64,000 bases of DNA from contig CAYQVW010000001.1 in assembly GCA_964421245.1 (NCBI GenBank), forward strand, positions 62,001-126,000, read 5' to 3'. This document shows, piece by piece, positions 33,729 to 42,250 of this stretch. Source of the DNA: CAYQVW01 sp964421245. Lineage in GTDB: Bacteria; Margulisbacteria; WOR-1; XYC2-FULL-46-14. Both the position numbers and the translations under genes were made by a program. Numbering within the stretch: position 1 is the stretch's first letter; each line of letters starts with the position of its first letter. The notes below the pieces were generated by a model. The model did not search any database and was not told where the DNA came from. It worked only from the letters and a program-made list of their open reading frames with translations.

Positions 33729-34171
33729 AAGAATGTGGATTAGAGATAATTAAGGCGGGGATAGCTGTTGATGATAGGGGGCAAATCCAGTTTTGTAATG
33801 AATTTGATATGAAAGAGGTGCAGAGGTTCTATATTGTTTCAAATCATCAGTCCCAATTTGTCCGTGCTTGGCATGGGCATAAAAAAGAATGTAAATACGC
33901 CTTTGTAGTTTCAGGAGCAGCCGTATTTGCGGCAGTCAGGATAGATAACTGGGATAATCCTTCCAGAGATATTCCTGTAGAACGGTTTGTTCTAAGTGAG
34001 AAAAATCCCAGGCTGTTAAAAATTCCGGCAGGTTTTGCCAATGGATTCAAAACCCTTATGCCGGATACTAAAGTGATGTTTTTCTCAACATCTACTTTAG
34101 GTCAAAGTTCTGATGATGACTTTCGTTTTGAGTATGATTATTGGAATCCGTGGGAAGTGGAACCGCGATAA
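33725..34171 (+). CDS. Sugar 3,5-epimerase-like cupin (RmlC/WxcM-type)
   Basis: 148 residues. Conserved RAWHGHKKECKYAFVVSG contains the His/Lys pattern of the RmlC base, and IPAGFANGFKTL matches the IPxGxAHGF region, with Asn in place of His. It is shorter than RmlC (about 180), like 3,4-ketoisomerases or WxcM-type cupins. AAGGAG precedes the ATG; it overlaps the previous gene by 4 nt. It likely works with the reductase/epimerase that follows. Confidence 0.78.
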   Translation: MKECGLEIIKAGIAVDDRGQIQFCNEFDMKEVQRFYIVSNHQSQFVRAWHGHKKECKYAFVVSGAAVFAAVRIDNWDNPSRDIPVERFVLSEKNPRLLKIPAGFANGFKTLMPDTKVMFFSTSTLGQSSDDDFRFEYDYWNPWEVEPR

Positions 34172-34188
34172 TAATTGGAGGGAAATTA

Positions 34189-35622
34189 ATGCAAGATATA
34201 AATGAATCGTTTCAACTGATTCCAGCGCCTCAGTTAAAAGAGGATAATACTATTTTTGATGCTCTCAATTTTATCGAGGAGCAATATGGAATGATTATTA
34301 CTATTCTTGATAGTAGTGGCAAGCTCAGCGGTATCGCTTCACCGGGTGATTTGCGTAAAGCTATTCTTAAGGGGAATTCAGTTAATACAAAGCTCAGTTT
34401 AGTTATGAACAAAAAACCTGTTTGTATTGAGTTTAATGAATTAAAAACCGCAGAGGATATAAATCAGCGCATTCTTGACGATTTGCGCAAGCGTTATAGC
34501 GATATGTTTATGTTGTATGCCATGGTTCCAGTTATCACAAAGGATAAAAAAGTAATGGGACTGATAAGTCTTGAGTCATTAACAAGTAGTTTTTCTGGAC
34601 CCAAACTTAAATTAAACCATCGTACGGTTTTAATAGTGGGGGGAGCAGGATATATCGGTTCAGTTCTTGCACGAAAGCTGCTTGATGATGGATGGACGGT
34701 GAGAGTATTAGATAAATTGCTTTATGGTGGAGATTCCCTCAAGGATATTAAGCATGAAAAATTTTCATTACTTCTTGGTGATGCTGGAAATATTGATGAT
34801 ATTGTAAGAGCTGTTGAAGGAGTTGATGCGGTTGTTTATTTGGCTGAATTGGTGGGTGATCCTGCCTGTTCTATTGCTCCACAAACTACCTTAAAAACAA
34901 ATTATTTGGCGGTTACTGCTATGGCACACCTATGCTCTCATCTTAATATAAATCGTTTTGTCTATACGTCATCTTGTAGTGTTTATGGTGCAAGCGATAA
35001 TCCAGAGGATATATTGAGAGAGAATTCACCCATACATCCAGTTTCATTATATGGTCGAATGAAAGTTCGTGTTGAACAATCTATCTTGTCTGTTTGCAAT
35101 TTACCTAATCCATTATTTGCACCGACAATTTTACGCTTATCTACCGTTTTTGGTAACTCCTATCGTCCTCGTTTTGATTTAGTTGTCAATACTTTTGTAA
35201 AGAATGCTATACAGAAAGGTAAGATTGAGATATTTGGTGGTAATCAATGGAGGCCAAATGTGCATGTTCGTGATGTGGCGGGAGCTATAACTAAGGTCTT
35301 ATGTGCGCCAGCTGAAGATGTGCGAGGGCAAGTATTCAATGTTGGTAATAATGGATTGAATTATACAATTAACGATTTGGCCGATATAGCCAAAGAAGTG
35401 TTTCCTTCTGTAGAAATTATTAAAAAGACTGGTTTGACTGACCCAAGAAACTATCGTGTTGGTTTTGATAAGATTAAAGATGTTTTAGGTTTTGAGACCA
35501 AGATGGACATAAAAAAAGGAATGCTTGAGATTAAAGAAGCTTTTGAACGTAACGAATATGGTGATTTAGATAACCCAAGGTATAGTAATTTTCAAAGAAT
35601 GCAAGAACTAAACCTTGTTTAA
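34189..35622 (+). CDS. CBS-domain pair fused to NAD-dependent sugar epimerase/dehydratase
   Basis: 477 residues. Residues about 15-140 form two CBS motifs (ITILDSSGKLSGIASPGDL and VPVITKDKKVMGLISLESL), which usually bind adenosyl ligands. From about 155 an extended SDR follows: VGGAGYIGS, TSSCSVYGA, the catalytic YGRMK and RLSTVFG. CBS pairs are common on sugar nucleotidyltransferases of this kind of locus, but fusion to an SDR is unusual. The ATG at 34189 has TTGGAGGG upstream; a 16-residue extension into the previous gene is rejected. Confidence 0.85.
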   Translation: MQDINESFQLIPAPQLKEDNTIFDALNFIEEQYGMIITILDSSGKLSGIASPGDLRKAILKGNSVNTKLSLVMNKKPVCIEFNELKTAEDINQRILDDLRKRYSDMFMLYAMVPVITKDKKVMGLISLESLTSSFSGPKLKLNHRTVLIVGGAGYIGSVLARKLLDDGWTVRVLDKLLYGGDSLKDIKHEKFSLLLGDAGNIDDIVRAVEGVDAVVYLAELVGDPACSIAPQTTLKTNYLAVTAMAHLCSHLNINRFVYTSSCSVYGASDNPEDILRENSPIHPVSLYGRMKVRVEQSILSVCNLPNPLFAPTILRLSTVFGNSYRPRFDLVVNTFVKNAIQKGKIEIFGGNQWRPNVHVRDVAGAITKVLCAPAEDVRGQVFNVGNNGLNYTINDLADIAKEVFPSVEIIKKTGLTDPRNYRVGFDKIKDVLGFETKMDIKKGMLEIKEAFERNEYGDLDNPRYSNFQRMQELNLV

Positions 35623-35650
35623 TTAATTAGAAACGAGAGGAGGAGTGTTA

Positions 35651-36829
35651 GTGGAAAGTTTTATCCCTTACGGAAAACAAAGTCTTGAAGCTGATGATAT
35701 TGAGGCGGTGGTCGCGACTTTAAAGAGCGACTGGATAACTCAAGGACCAGCCATTCCAAAGTTTGAAGAAGCGGTTGCCAAGAAAACAGGAGCCCAAAAT
35801 GCGGTTGCTGTAGCTACAGGTACAGCTGCTCTTCACTGTGCTTGTTTTGCTGCTGGGATAGGTGCAGGAGATGAAATTATTACTTCTCCAATTACTTTTG
35901 CAGCAAGTGGTAACTGTGCTCTTTTTTTGGGGGCATCTGTAAAGTTTGTTGATATTCGGCCCGATACTTATTGTATGGATTCAAATAAATTGGAGGCGGC
36001 TATAACTCCAAAGACAAAAGCTATTATACCTGTAGATTTTGCTGGTCAACCGTGTGATATGGATGAGATTAATGCTATTGCCAAAAAACACAATTTAATA
36101 GTTATTGAGGATGCTGCTCACTCTATTGGTGCTACCTATAAGGGAAGGTTAGTAGGGTCTTTAGCTCCGATGACCATCTTTTCTTTTCATCCGGTCAAGC
36201 ATATAACAACGGGTGAGGGTGGTATGATCATGACCGATAGTAAGGAGTTAGCTGAGAAATTAAAATTATTCCGTACCCATGGGATTACTAATAATGATAA
36301 TAGTATGATTTTAAAAGAACAAGCTGCTGATAATGCTAAACAGCTTACCCGTGCGCCCTGGTATTATGAAATGCAAGAACTTGGTTACAATTACCGCATT
36401 ACTGATTTGCAATGTGCTTTAGGGGTAAGTCAACTAAAAAAGATAGATAATTTTATTAAAAGACGCCGCACTATTGCTGCAAGATACAGTGAGGAGTTTT
36501 TCAAGTCTCCTTATTTAATAGTCCCTTACCAAGAAGAGGATCGGATGAGTGCTTGGCACCTTTATATGTTGCGTCTTCGATTAGATAAGATAAAGAAGAC
36601 CAGGCGTCAAATATTTGAGGAGTTGCGTGCTTTAAAGATTGGAGTTCACGTTCATTATATACCATTACATCTGCAGCCTTACTACAGAAATAGATTTGGG
36701 TACAAGAGGGGGGATTTTTCTCAGGCAGAAGCTTATTATGATTCAGCACTTACCATTCCCTTGTATCCGTCTATGACAGATGATGATTGTGAACGTGTGA
36801 TCAAGAGAGTTTTGGAGATAGTAAAATAA
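35651..36829 (+). CDS. pseC: DegT/DnrJ/EryC1 aminotransferase, PseC-like
   Basis: PLP enzyme that in pseudaminic-acid synthesis aminates C4 of UDP-4-keto-6-deoxy-AltNAc. 392 residues; SDWITQGPAIPKFE, ATGTAALHCAC, VIEDAAHSIGA and the Schiff-base Lys in FHPVKHITTGEGG match PseC. The frame opens at GTG 35645, but AGGAGGAG places the ribosome on the GTG at 35651. It opens the Pse cassette. The dehydratase PseB that should supply its substrate is not in the window. Confidence 0.9.
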   Translation: MESFIPYGKQSLEADDIEAVVATLKSDWITQGPAIPKFEEAVAKKTGAQNAVAVATGTAALHCACFAAGIGAGDEIITSPITFAASGNCALFLGASVKFVDIRPDTYCMDSNKLEAAITPKTKAIIPVDFAGQPCDMDEINAIAKKHNLIVIEDAAHSIGATYKGRLVGSLAPMTIFSFHPVKHITTGEGGMIMTDSKELAEKLKLFRTHGITNNDNSMILKEQAADNAKQLTRAPWYYEMQELGYNYRITDLQCALGVSQLKKIDNFIKRRRTIAARYSEEFFKSPYLIVPYQEEDRMSAWHLYMLRLRLDKIKKTRRQIFEELRALKIGVHVHYIPLHLQPYYRNRFGYKRGDFSQAEAYYDSALTIPLYPSMTDDDCERVIKRVLEIVK

Positions 36830-36845
36830 AAAAAGGAGGAAAAAT

Positions 36846-37508
36846 ATGATAGCTTTACCGGAGTTTACAAAAGCGTTTGAATATGAGAATAATTTTTATC
36901 TTTCTAGTGATGTGAGTCGAATGGCAAAGACCCTGGCCCATTATAAGTTTTATGAAATGACAGCAGATCTTCCCGGAGCGATTGTTGAGTGTGGTGTTTT
37001 TAAGGGGATTTCTCTGATCAAGTTGGCAACTTTTAGACAGCTGATTGGTCCTCCCTTTTCTAAGCAAATAATTGGTTTTGATACTTTTGGTCAATTTCCA
37101 GATACAGAGTTTGCTCCAGATAAAAAGATGCGCCAATATCATTTGGATACAGCAGGAGGCGAAAGTATATCCCGACAGCAATTGCTGGAAGTTTTAAAAC
37201 GTAAAGGTATTGATAGAGATATCCAATTGATTGAAGGAGATATCACAAAGACTGTTCCTGATTATGTGAAATCTCATCCCGAACTTAGGATATCTCTATT
37301 GAATCTTGATGTTGATATTTATGAGCCATCAGTTGCGGTGCTGGAAGAGCTTTATCCACGTTTAGTACCAGGGGGAGTGATTCTTTTAGATGATTATGGA
37401 TTCTTCCCTGGCGAAACCCAGGCAGTGGATGATTATTTTAAGGGTAAAAATGTAAAAATCCAAAAATTTCCTTTTGCTCTTTCTCCGGCATATATTGTAA
37501 AGGATTAA
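36846..37508 (+). CDS. TylF/macrocin O-methyltransferase-like protein
   Basis: 220 residues. AIVECGVFKGISLIKLA is SAM motif I in the TylF manner, IGFDTFGQFPD follows, and LNLDVDIYEPSVAVLE with LLDDYGFFPGE gives the metal-binding Asp pair. Members O-methylate deoxysugars. It lies inside the Pse cassette, so a methylated sugar of the same glycan is the likely product. AGGAGG precedes the ATG. Confidence 0.85.
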   Translation: MIALPEFTKAFEYENNFYLSSDVSRMAKTLAHYKFYEMTADLPGAIVECGVFKGISLIKLATFRQLIGPPFSKQIIGFDTFGQFPDTEFAPDKKMRQYHLDTAGGESISRQQLLEVLKRKGIDRDIQLIEGDITKTVPDYVKSHPELRISLLNLDVDIYEPSVAVLEELYPRLVPGGVILLDDYGFFPGETQAVDDYFKGKNVKIQKFPFALSPAYIVKD

Positions 37509-37519
37509 AAATTAATTAT

Positions 37520-38263
37520 ATGAAGAAATCGAAGAAAATAGTTGCTATTATCCAGGCAAGGATGGGATCTAGCCGTCTTCCTGGAAAAGTATTGGAGGAT
37601 ATAGAAGGTCGACCTATACTTTGGCATGTAGTGAACCGGTTAAAAGAGAGCACCTTAATAGATATGATAGTGGTGGCGACGACAGTAGAGAAGAAAGACA
37701 ATGTGGTAGAAGAGTTTTGTAAAAAGTATGGTATCGAGGTTTTTCGGGGTAGCGAAGAGGATGTATTGGACCGATATTATCAGGCTGCTAGAACCTATAG
37801 AGCTGATGTTATTGTGCGGATTACTGCAGATTGTGCAGTAATTGATCCCAGAGTGACAGATCAGGTTATATCCTGTTACTTAGAAAACCAAGAGAGCTGC
37901 GATTTTTGCAGCAATGTCATTACTCGAACATATCCTAATGGTCTTGAGACGGAAGTTGTTCCAATTCATGCTTTGAGGTTAGCCTGGGATAAAGCAAAAA
38001 AAGAGTGTGACAGAGAACACGTCACGCTTTATATTGCCAATCATCCAAAGCAATTTCGGTTACATAGTGTGGAAAATAATGAAGATTTATCACACTTACG
38101 CTGGACAGTTGATCAAAAAGAAGATTTAGAGTTGATGTGCCAGATTTATAAGCGCTTACATTCTGATGGAAAAATATTTTATATGGAAGATGTTTTAGAT
38201 GTATTGCACAAGGAGCCCGATTTAAAAGAAATAAACAAGTTAGTTAAACAAAAGGTTGCATAA
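37520..38263 (+). CDS. SpsF/PseF-type cytidylyltransferase
   Basis: 247 residues of the SpsF/acylneuraminate cytidylyltransferase group: IIQARMGSSRLPGKVL at the N-terminus binds CTP, VRITADCAVIDP and HLRWTVDQKEDL are further marks. In pseudaminic-acid loci such a gene is PseF, making CMP-pseudaminic acid. It is the third CMP-sugar synthetase of the window. No Shine-Dalgarno site is seen at the ATG. Confidence 0.85.
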   Translation: MKKSKKIVAIIQARMGSSRLPGKVLEDIEGRPILWHVVNRLKESTLIDMIVVATTVEKKDNVVEEFCKKYGIEVFRGSEEDVLDRYYQAARTYRADVIVRITADCAVIDPRVTDQVISCYLENQESCDFCSNVITRTYPNGLETEVVPIHALRLAWDKAKKECDREHVTLYIANHPKQFRLHSVENNEDLSHLRWTVDQKEDLELMCQIYKRLHSDGKIFYMEDVLDVLHKEPDLKEINKLVKQKVA

Positions 38264-38273
38264 AGGGGAAACC

Positions 38274-39413
38274 ATGAAATATTGTAAAAAATGTATAATT
38301 CCTGATACCCGGCCAGAACAAGTCTTTGATGAGAGTGGTATATGCGATGCTTGTCATTCTGCAGTTCGCAAACATAATGAAATTGATTGGAAAGTGCGTA
38401 GAAAAGAATTTGTAGAGATTTTGGACCGTTATCGCAATAAAAATGGTACTTGGTGGGATTGTATAGTGCCGGTTAGTGGAGGGAAAGACAGTTGTTATCA
38501 AGCTTATACCTTAAAGTATGAGTTTGGGATGAATCCACTTTGTGTTAATTTTGTCCCTTGTGAAATGTGTGATGTTGGTTTAAAGAACATACTCTTTTTA
38601 CGCGATTTGGGTTTTGACATGGTACAGGTTAGTGCGAATCGCAAAGTTTATCGTAAAATGGTGCGCAAAGGTTTTTTTGATTTAGGTGATAGCTGTTGGC
38701 CGGAACATATTGGTATTTTTACTTCGGCTCCACGGGTTGCGGTGCAGTACAAGATACCTTTGATTATTTGGGGAGAGAATTCTCAGTTTGAATATGGTGG
38801 ACCAGCAGCTGGGAGAAAAAACAACTATCTTGATCGTAATTGGCTTGAGCAATATCAAATGTTAGGTTGTCGTGTTTCTGATATGTATGAGGAAGGCGTA
38901 GATAGAAAAGAATTGCTTGCTTTTGAATATCCGAGCGATAAAGAACTGAAAGAAGCTAAGGTTACAGGATTGTTTATGGGGCATTATTTAAAATGGGATC
39001 CGCTAGAGCATGTTGATATGGTACTAAAATTGGGTTGGAATCCTAATCCCGATGGTCCGGTTGAATGTGCCTACAATGCCTATGAAAATATAGATTGTAA
39101 ATGGGCATCTGGTTTACATGATTATTTTAAATTTATTAAGTATGGTTATAGTCGTGCTTCTGATCAGTTGTCGGTTGAGATAAGAAATGGCCGCATGAAG
39201 AGAGAAGAGGCTATACGCATAGTTAGGGATTATGAAGGGAAAGTTCCTCGCAGATTTTTACCAGATTTTCTTAGATATCTTAATATTACCGAGGATGAGT
39301 TTTTTAAGGTGGCCGATCGTTTTACTAATCGCAAGATTTTTTTAACTGATAAAGAAGGAAGGTTTATGCGCGACAAAAAGGGAGATTTAATTAAACGTGA
39401 TTACGGTTATTGA
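38274..39413 (+). CDS. pseA: N-acetyl sugar amidotransferase (PseA/WbpG family)
   Basis: 379 residues. CKKCIIPDTRP and GICDACH form a zinc site, VPVSGGKDSCYQ is the PP-loop for ATP. In Pseudomonas O5 WbpG with HisH2/HisF2, and in Campylobacter PseA, turn an N-acetyl into an acetamidino group. The two following genes are the HisH and HisF partners, so an acetamidino-decorated sugar is expected. The ATG at 38274 has AAAGGGG upstream; the frame from TTG 38256 overlaps the previous gene and is rejected. Confidence 0.92.
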   Translation: MKYCKKCIIPDTRPEQVFDESGICDACHSAVRKHNEIDWKVRRKEFVEILDRYRNKNGTWWDCIVPVSGGKDSCYQAYTLKYEFGMNPLCVNFVPCEMCDVGLKNILFLRDLGFDMVQVSANRKVYRKMVRKGFFDLGDSCWPEHIGIFTSAPRVAVQYKIPLIIWGENSQFEYGGPAAGRKNNYLDRNWLEQYQMLGCRVSDMYEEGVDRKELLAFEYPSDKELKEAKVTGLFMGHYLKWDPLEHVDMVLKLGWNPNPDGPVECAYNAYENIDCKWASGLHDYFKFIKYGYSRASDQLSVEIRNGRMKREEAIRIVRDYEGKVPRRFLPDFLRYLNITEDEFFKVADRFTNRKIFLTDKEGRFMRDKKGDLIKRDYGY

Positions 39414-40005
39414 TTTAAAAATTTGTAATATTGCCAGTGTTGCTTGGGCCCTAAACCGTCTGGGTGTTGAGTGTTGGGTTTCGGACAACCCTAAGGATTT
39501 AGGTCAACCTGATAAGCTAATCCTTCCCGGAGTTGGAAGTTTTTCTGAGGCATCCAGCAGGATAAAAAGTGTTGGTTGGGATGTTGTTTTAAAGGATAAA
39601 GTACTTAAGGAAAAGATTCCTATTTTGGGGATATGTCTTGGTATGCAGCTTTTTGCCAGTTGTGGTGAAGAGGGAGGGAATTCCAAAGGATTGGATTTTA
39701 TTAAAGCCAAAGTTTCCCATCTTCGTTCCAGTAAATCCAACCTAAGAATTCCTCATGTTGGCTGGAATGATGTGTCTTTTTCTGATATGCCGATATTTGA
39801 TTCTTTGGAAGACAAAAGTTGTTTTTATTTTGTCCACAGTTATGAGATGGTTCTTCAGGAGCAGATAAAAGCAGCCTATTGTAGTTACGGAGTCGATTTT
39901 GTAGCTGCAGTGCAAAAAGAGAATATAATTGGTGTGCAATTTCATCCAGAAAAAAGTCAAGAGGCGGGTCTCAAGTTGCTGGAAAATTTTGCAAAAAGGA
40001 TGTAG
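39397..40005 (+). CDS. HisH-like glutamine amidotransferase subunit of the acetamidino system
   Basis: 202 residues. The nucleophile is in GICLGMQLF, the His-Glu in QFHPEKSQ, LPGVGSF the oxyanion region. It starts at GTG inside the end of pseA. It releases ammonia that is channelled through the HisF-like partner to PseA. No histidine genes are nearby, so a histidine role is not supported. Confidence 0.9.
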   Translation: MITVIDLKICNIASVAWALNRLGVECWVSDNPKDLGQPDKLILPGVGSFSEASSRIKSVGWDVVLKDKVLKEKIPILGICLGMQLFASCGEEGGNSKGLDFIKAKVSHLRSSKSNLRIPHVGWNDVSFSDMPIFDSLEDKSCFYFVHSYEMVLQEQIKAAYCSYGVDFVAAVQKENIIGVQFHPEKSQEAGLKLLENFAKRM

Positions 40006-40008
40006 GAA

Positions 40009-40764
40009 ATGTTGCGTCATAGAGTGATTCCTTTAGTTTTATTGGATGGTTATTCGGTAGTGAAAACCATTAAGTTTGATGTAAGGAGAAACTTAGGTAG
40101 TCCTATTACGGTGGCGAGAATTTACAACCGCCGCAATGTGGATGAGCTAATTTTGCTTGATATTGACGCTGCTAAGGAGAATCGGGGAATTGATTTGCAT
40201 ACCGTTAAGGCAGTTGCAGAAGAATGTTTTATGCCATTAACCGTTGGTGGTGGAATTAGAACCTGCGAAGATATAGCAAATGTTTTAGCTGCCGGGGCAG
40301 ATAAAGTATCTCTAAACTCTATTATTTTTGAAGATAAAGAAATATTAAAGAAAGCTGTTTCGGTATTTGGTAGCCAATGCATTATAGCCTCTATAGATAT
40401 TAAGAAGGATGACGATGGTAACTATGCATTGTATTCGCATTCGGGTAAAACCACGAATTTTAATTTAGAAGAATGTCTTGATTTGTTGTGTAATTCAAAT
40501 GTTGGAGAAGTCTTAGTAAATAACGTTGACCTTGACGGGGTCATGAAAGGTTACGATTCTGATTTGATCAAATATATAACACAACGTATTAAAAATATAC
40601 CAATAATTGTTGTTGGCGGGGCCTCAAGTCCAGCTGATTGTAGCCACGCAATAAAGTGTGGAGCATCAGCAGTATCTGCGGCGAGCATTTTTCATTTTAC
40701 TAGTTTTACTCCAAGAAGCTGTAAAGAAGACATGTTGACAGCAGGTATTCCAGTAAGATTATAA
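40009..40764 (+). CDS. HisF-like TIM-barrel subunit of the acetamidino system
   Basis: 251 residues. TIM barrel with phosphate loops VGGGIRTCED and VVGGASSPAD. The N-terminal motif reads IPLVLLDGYSVVKT instead of PCLDVKxGRVVKG, so the catalytic Asp11 of true HisF is missing, while the second Asp is kept in ASIDIKK. This marks the HisF2 group that conducts ammonia for WbpG/PseA rather than closing imidazole rings. Confidence 0.9.
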   Translation: MLRHRVIPLVLLDGYSVVKTIKFDVRRNLGSPITVARIYNRRNVDELILLDIDAAKENRGIDLHTVKAVAEECFMPLTVGGGIRTCEDIANVLAAGADKVSLNSIIFEDKEILKKAVSVFGSQCIIASIDIKKDDDGNYALYSHSGKTTNFNLEECLDLLCNSNVGEVLVNNVDLDGVMKGYDSDLIKYITQRIKNIPIIVVGGASSPADCSHAIKCGASAVSAASIFHFTSFTPRSCKEDMLTAGIPVRL

Positions 40765-40780
40765 GATAATAGGAGAAAGA

Positions 40781-42250
40781 ATGGTTAAGGTTTTAGTAAT
40801 AACTGAAGGAGGAGAAAAAAACGGGTATGGTCATATATCCCGTTGTTCTGCATTGGTCCAGGCTTTTCAGAACTTAAATCCAGAAATTGAAGTTAAGTTT
40901 ATTGTATCCTCTGATACAAGAGCACGAAAGTATTTAAAATCAAATGATATTGACTATATAAACATGAATTGGCTAAAGAATTCTAATAGGATTTCGGCAT
41001 TAATAAATGATGAAACATTAGTAATTGTTGATTCTTATAAGGCACCAAAAAAGTTTTATAAGAAATTAAATGGATCCTATGTGGCGGTTATTGATGATTA
41101 TAACCGTATGTGCTACGAAGCGGATGCAATTATTAATGTGTCTATTGAGAATGCCAAAGAGGTTGGATATAAGAATAGAAGGAGTGTTAAATATATTGTA
41201 GGAAACGAATATGTAATTTTGCGGAAGGGTTTTTGCATTGATTCGAAGAAAAGAATAAATAAGACTATAAAGAATGTACTTATTACTTTTGGTGGAGCAA
41301 ATAGCTATTATCTTATTAAAAAGGTAGTAGATTTATTGGCTAATGAGGATTTCAAATTACATATAGTAAGCCCAGATAGAAACGTGCATAAGTTTGCCAA
41401 GGAGAGGGGGCATGATTTTTATTATGGGTTAAATGCTAGAGGAATGAGTCTTCTGATGTCAAAAATGGATCTTGCAATATCAGCCGGAGGACAGACAATT
41501 AACGAATTAGCTTATCTTGGGGTGCCCACTATTGGAATTTGCTTAGCAGAAAATCAATTAAAGAATATCAAAAGATGGTGTAGAACAGGTTTTTTAGAAT
41601 ATGCTGGGGAAAGCTCAGACAAAAACACTTTAAAAAAACTGAAAAAATTAATTAAAACCATGGGAGATTATGGAGTAAGAAAAAAGAAATCGAAGAAAGG
41701 ACGAGGGGTGGTTGATGAGAAGGGGGGGCAAAGGATAGTCAAGGCGCTATTATCTGATTATTATAAGAAAAAAATAAGTTTAAGAAAGGTTAAAATTGAG
41801 GATGCGAGGGATGTATTTAATTTATCTAATGATCCGTTGGTTAGAAAGGTTTCGAGAAGCATAAAGAAGCTTAAGTGGAGCAATCATCTGAGCTGGATGG
41901 AAAACAATTTAAGTGACAGGGATCATCTTTTTTATATTGTTACAGACTCGAAGAATTTTTTAGGACAAGTGAGGTTTAATATTGATCGCTCTGCTGGTGA
42001 AGCTCTAATAAGTATTAGTATACATAAAAAAATTAGAGGGCTAGGATTGTCTGCACTAATTATTAGTATGGCAGTAAAGGAGCTTTTCAAAACGTGTAGA
42101 GATGTTGGGCGAGTAAATGCAGTTGTAAGAGAAAAGAATGTAGCTTCAATTAAATCATTTAAAAAGGCTTGCTTTCAATTTGTGAAAGATTTTAAAATTG
42201 ATGGGAATCCATCCAAATTATTTCTTTGTTCGAGGGATATAAAATGCTAA
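40781..42250 (+). CDS. PseG-PseH fusion: UDP-sugar hydrolase plus GNAT acetyltransferase
   Basis: 489 residues. About 1-325 is PseG-like (GYGHISRCSALVQAF, VIDDYNRMCYEADAIIN, FGGAN, ISAGGQTINELAYLGVPTI), which removes UDP from 2,4-diacetamido-trideoxy-altrose. About 330-489 is GNAT-like (LRKVKIEDARDVFNLSNDP, LSWMENNLSD, IHKKIRGLGLSALII), like PseH, which acetylates the 4-amino group. In Campylobacter these are separate proteins. GGAG precedes the ATG; it overlaps pseI by 7 nt. Confidence 0.88.
   Translation: MVKVLVITEGGEKNGYGHISRCSALVQAFQNLNPEIEVKFIVSSDTRARKYLKSNDIDYINMNWLKNSNRISALINDETLVIVDSYKAPKKFYKKLNGSYVAVIDDYNRMCYEADAIINVSIENAKEVGYKNRRSVKYIVGNEYVILRKGFCIDSKKRINKTIKNVLITFGGANSYYLIKKVVDLLANEDFKLHIVSPDRNVHKFAKERGHDFYYGLNARGMSLLMSKMDLAISAGGQTINELAYLGVPTIGICLAENQLKNIKRWCRTGFLEYAGESSDKNTLKKLKKLIKTMGDYGVRKKKSKKGRGVVDEKGGQRIVKALLSDYYKKKISLRKVKIEDARDVFNLSNDPLVRKVSRSIKKLKWSNHLSWMENNLSDRDHLFYIVTDSKNFLGQVRFNIDRSAGEALISISIHKKIRGLGLSALIISMAVKELFKTCRDVGRVNAVVREKNVASIKSFKKACFQFVKDFKIDGNPSKLFLCSRDIKC

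Noticed and set aside
35714..35725. GCGACTTTAAAG in pseC resembling half of the murE palindrome
   Set aside because: It encodes a natural VVATLKSD stretch of PseC, has no symmetric right half and shares only 12 bases, so chance plus similar peptide is enough.
39397..40764. hisH-hisF as part of histidine biosynthesis
   Set aside because: No other his gene is near, the HisF-like protein lacks the first catalytic Asp, and both are coupled to pseA.
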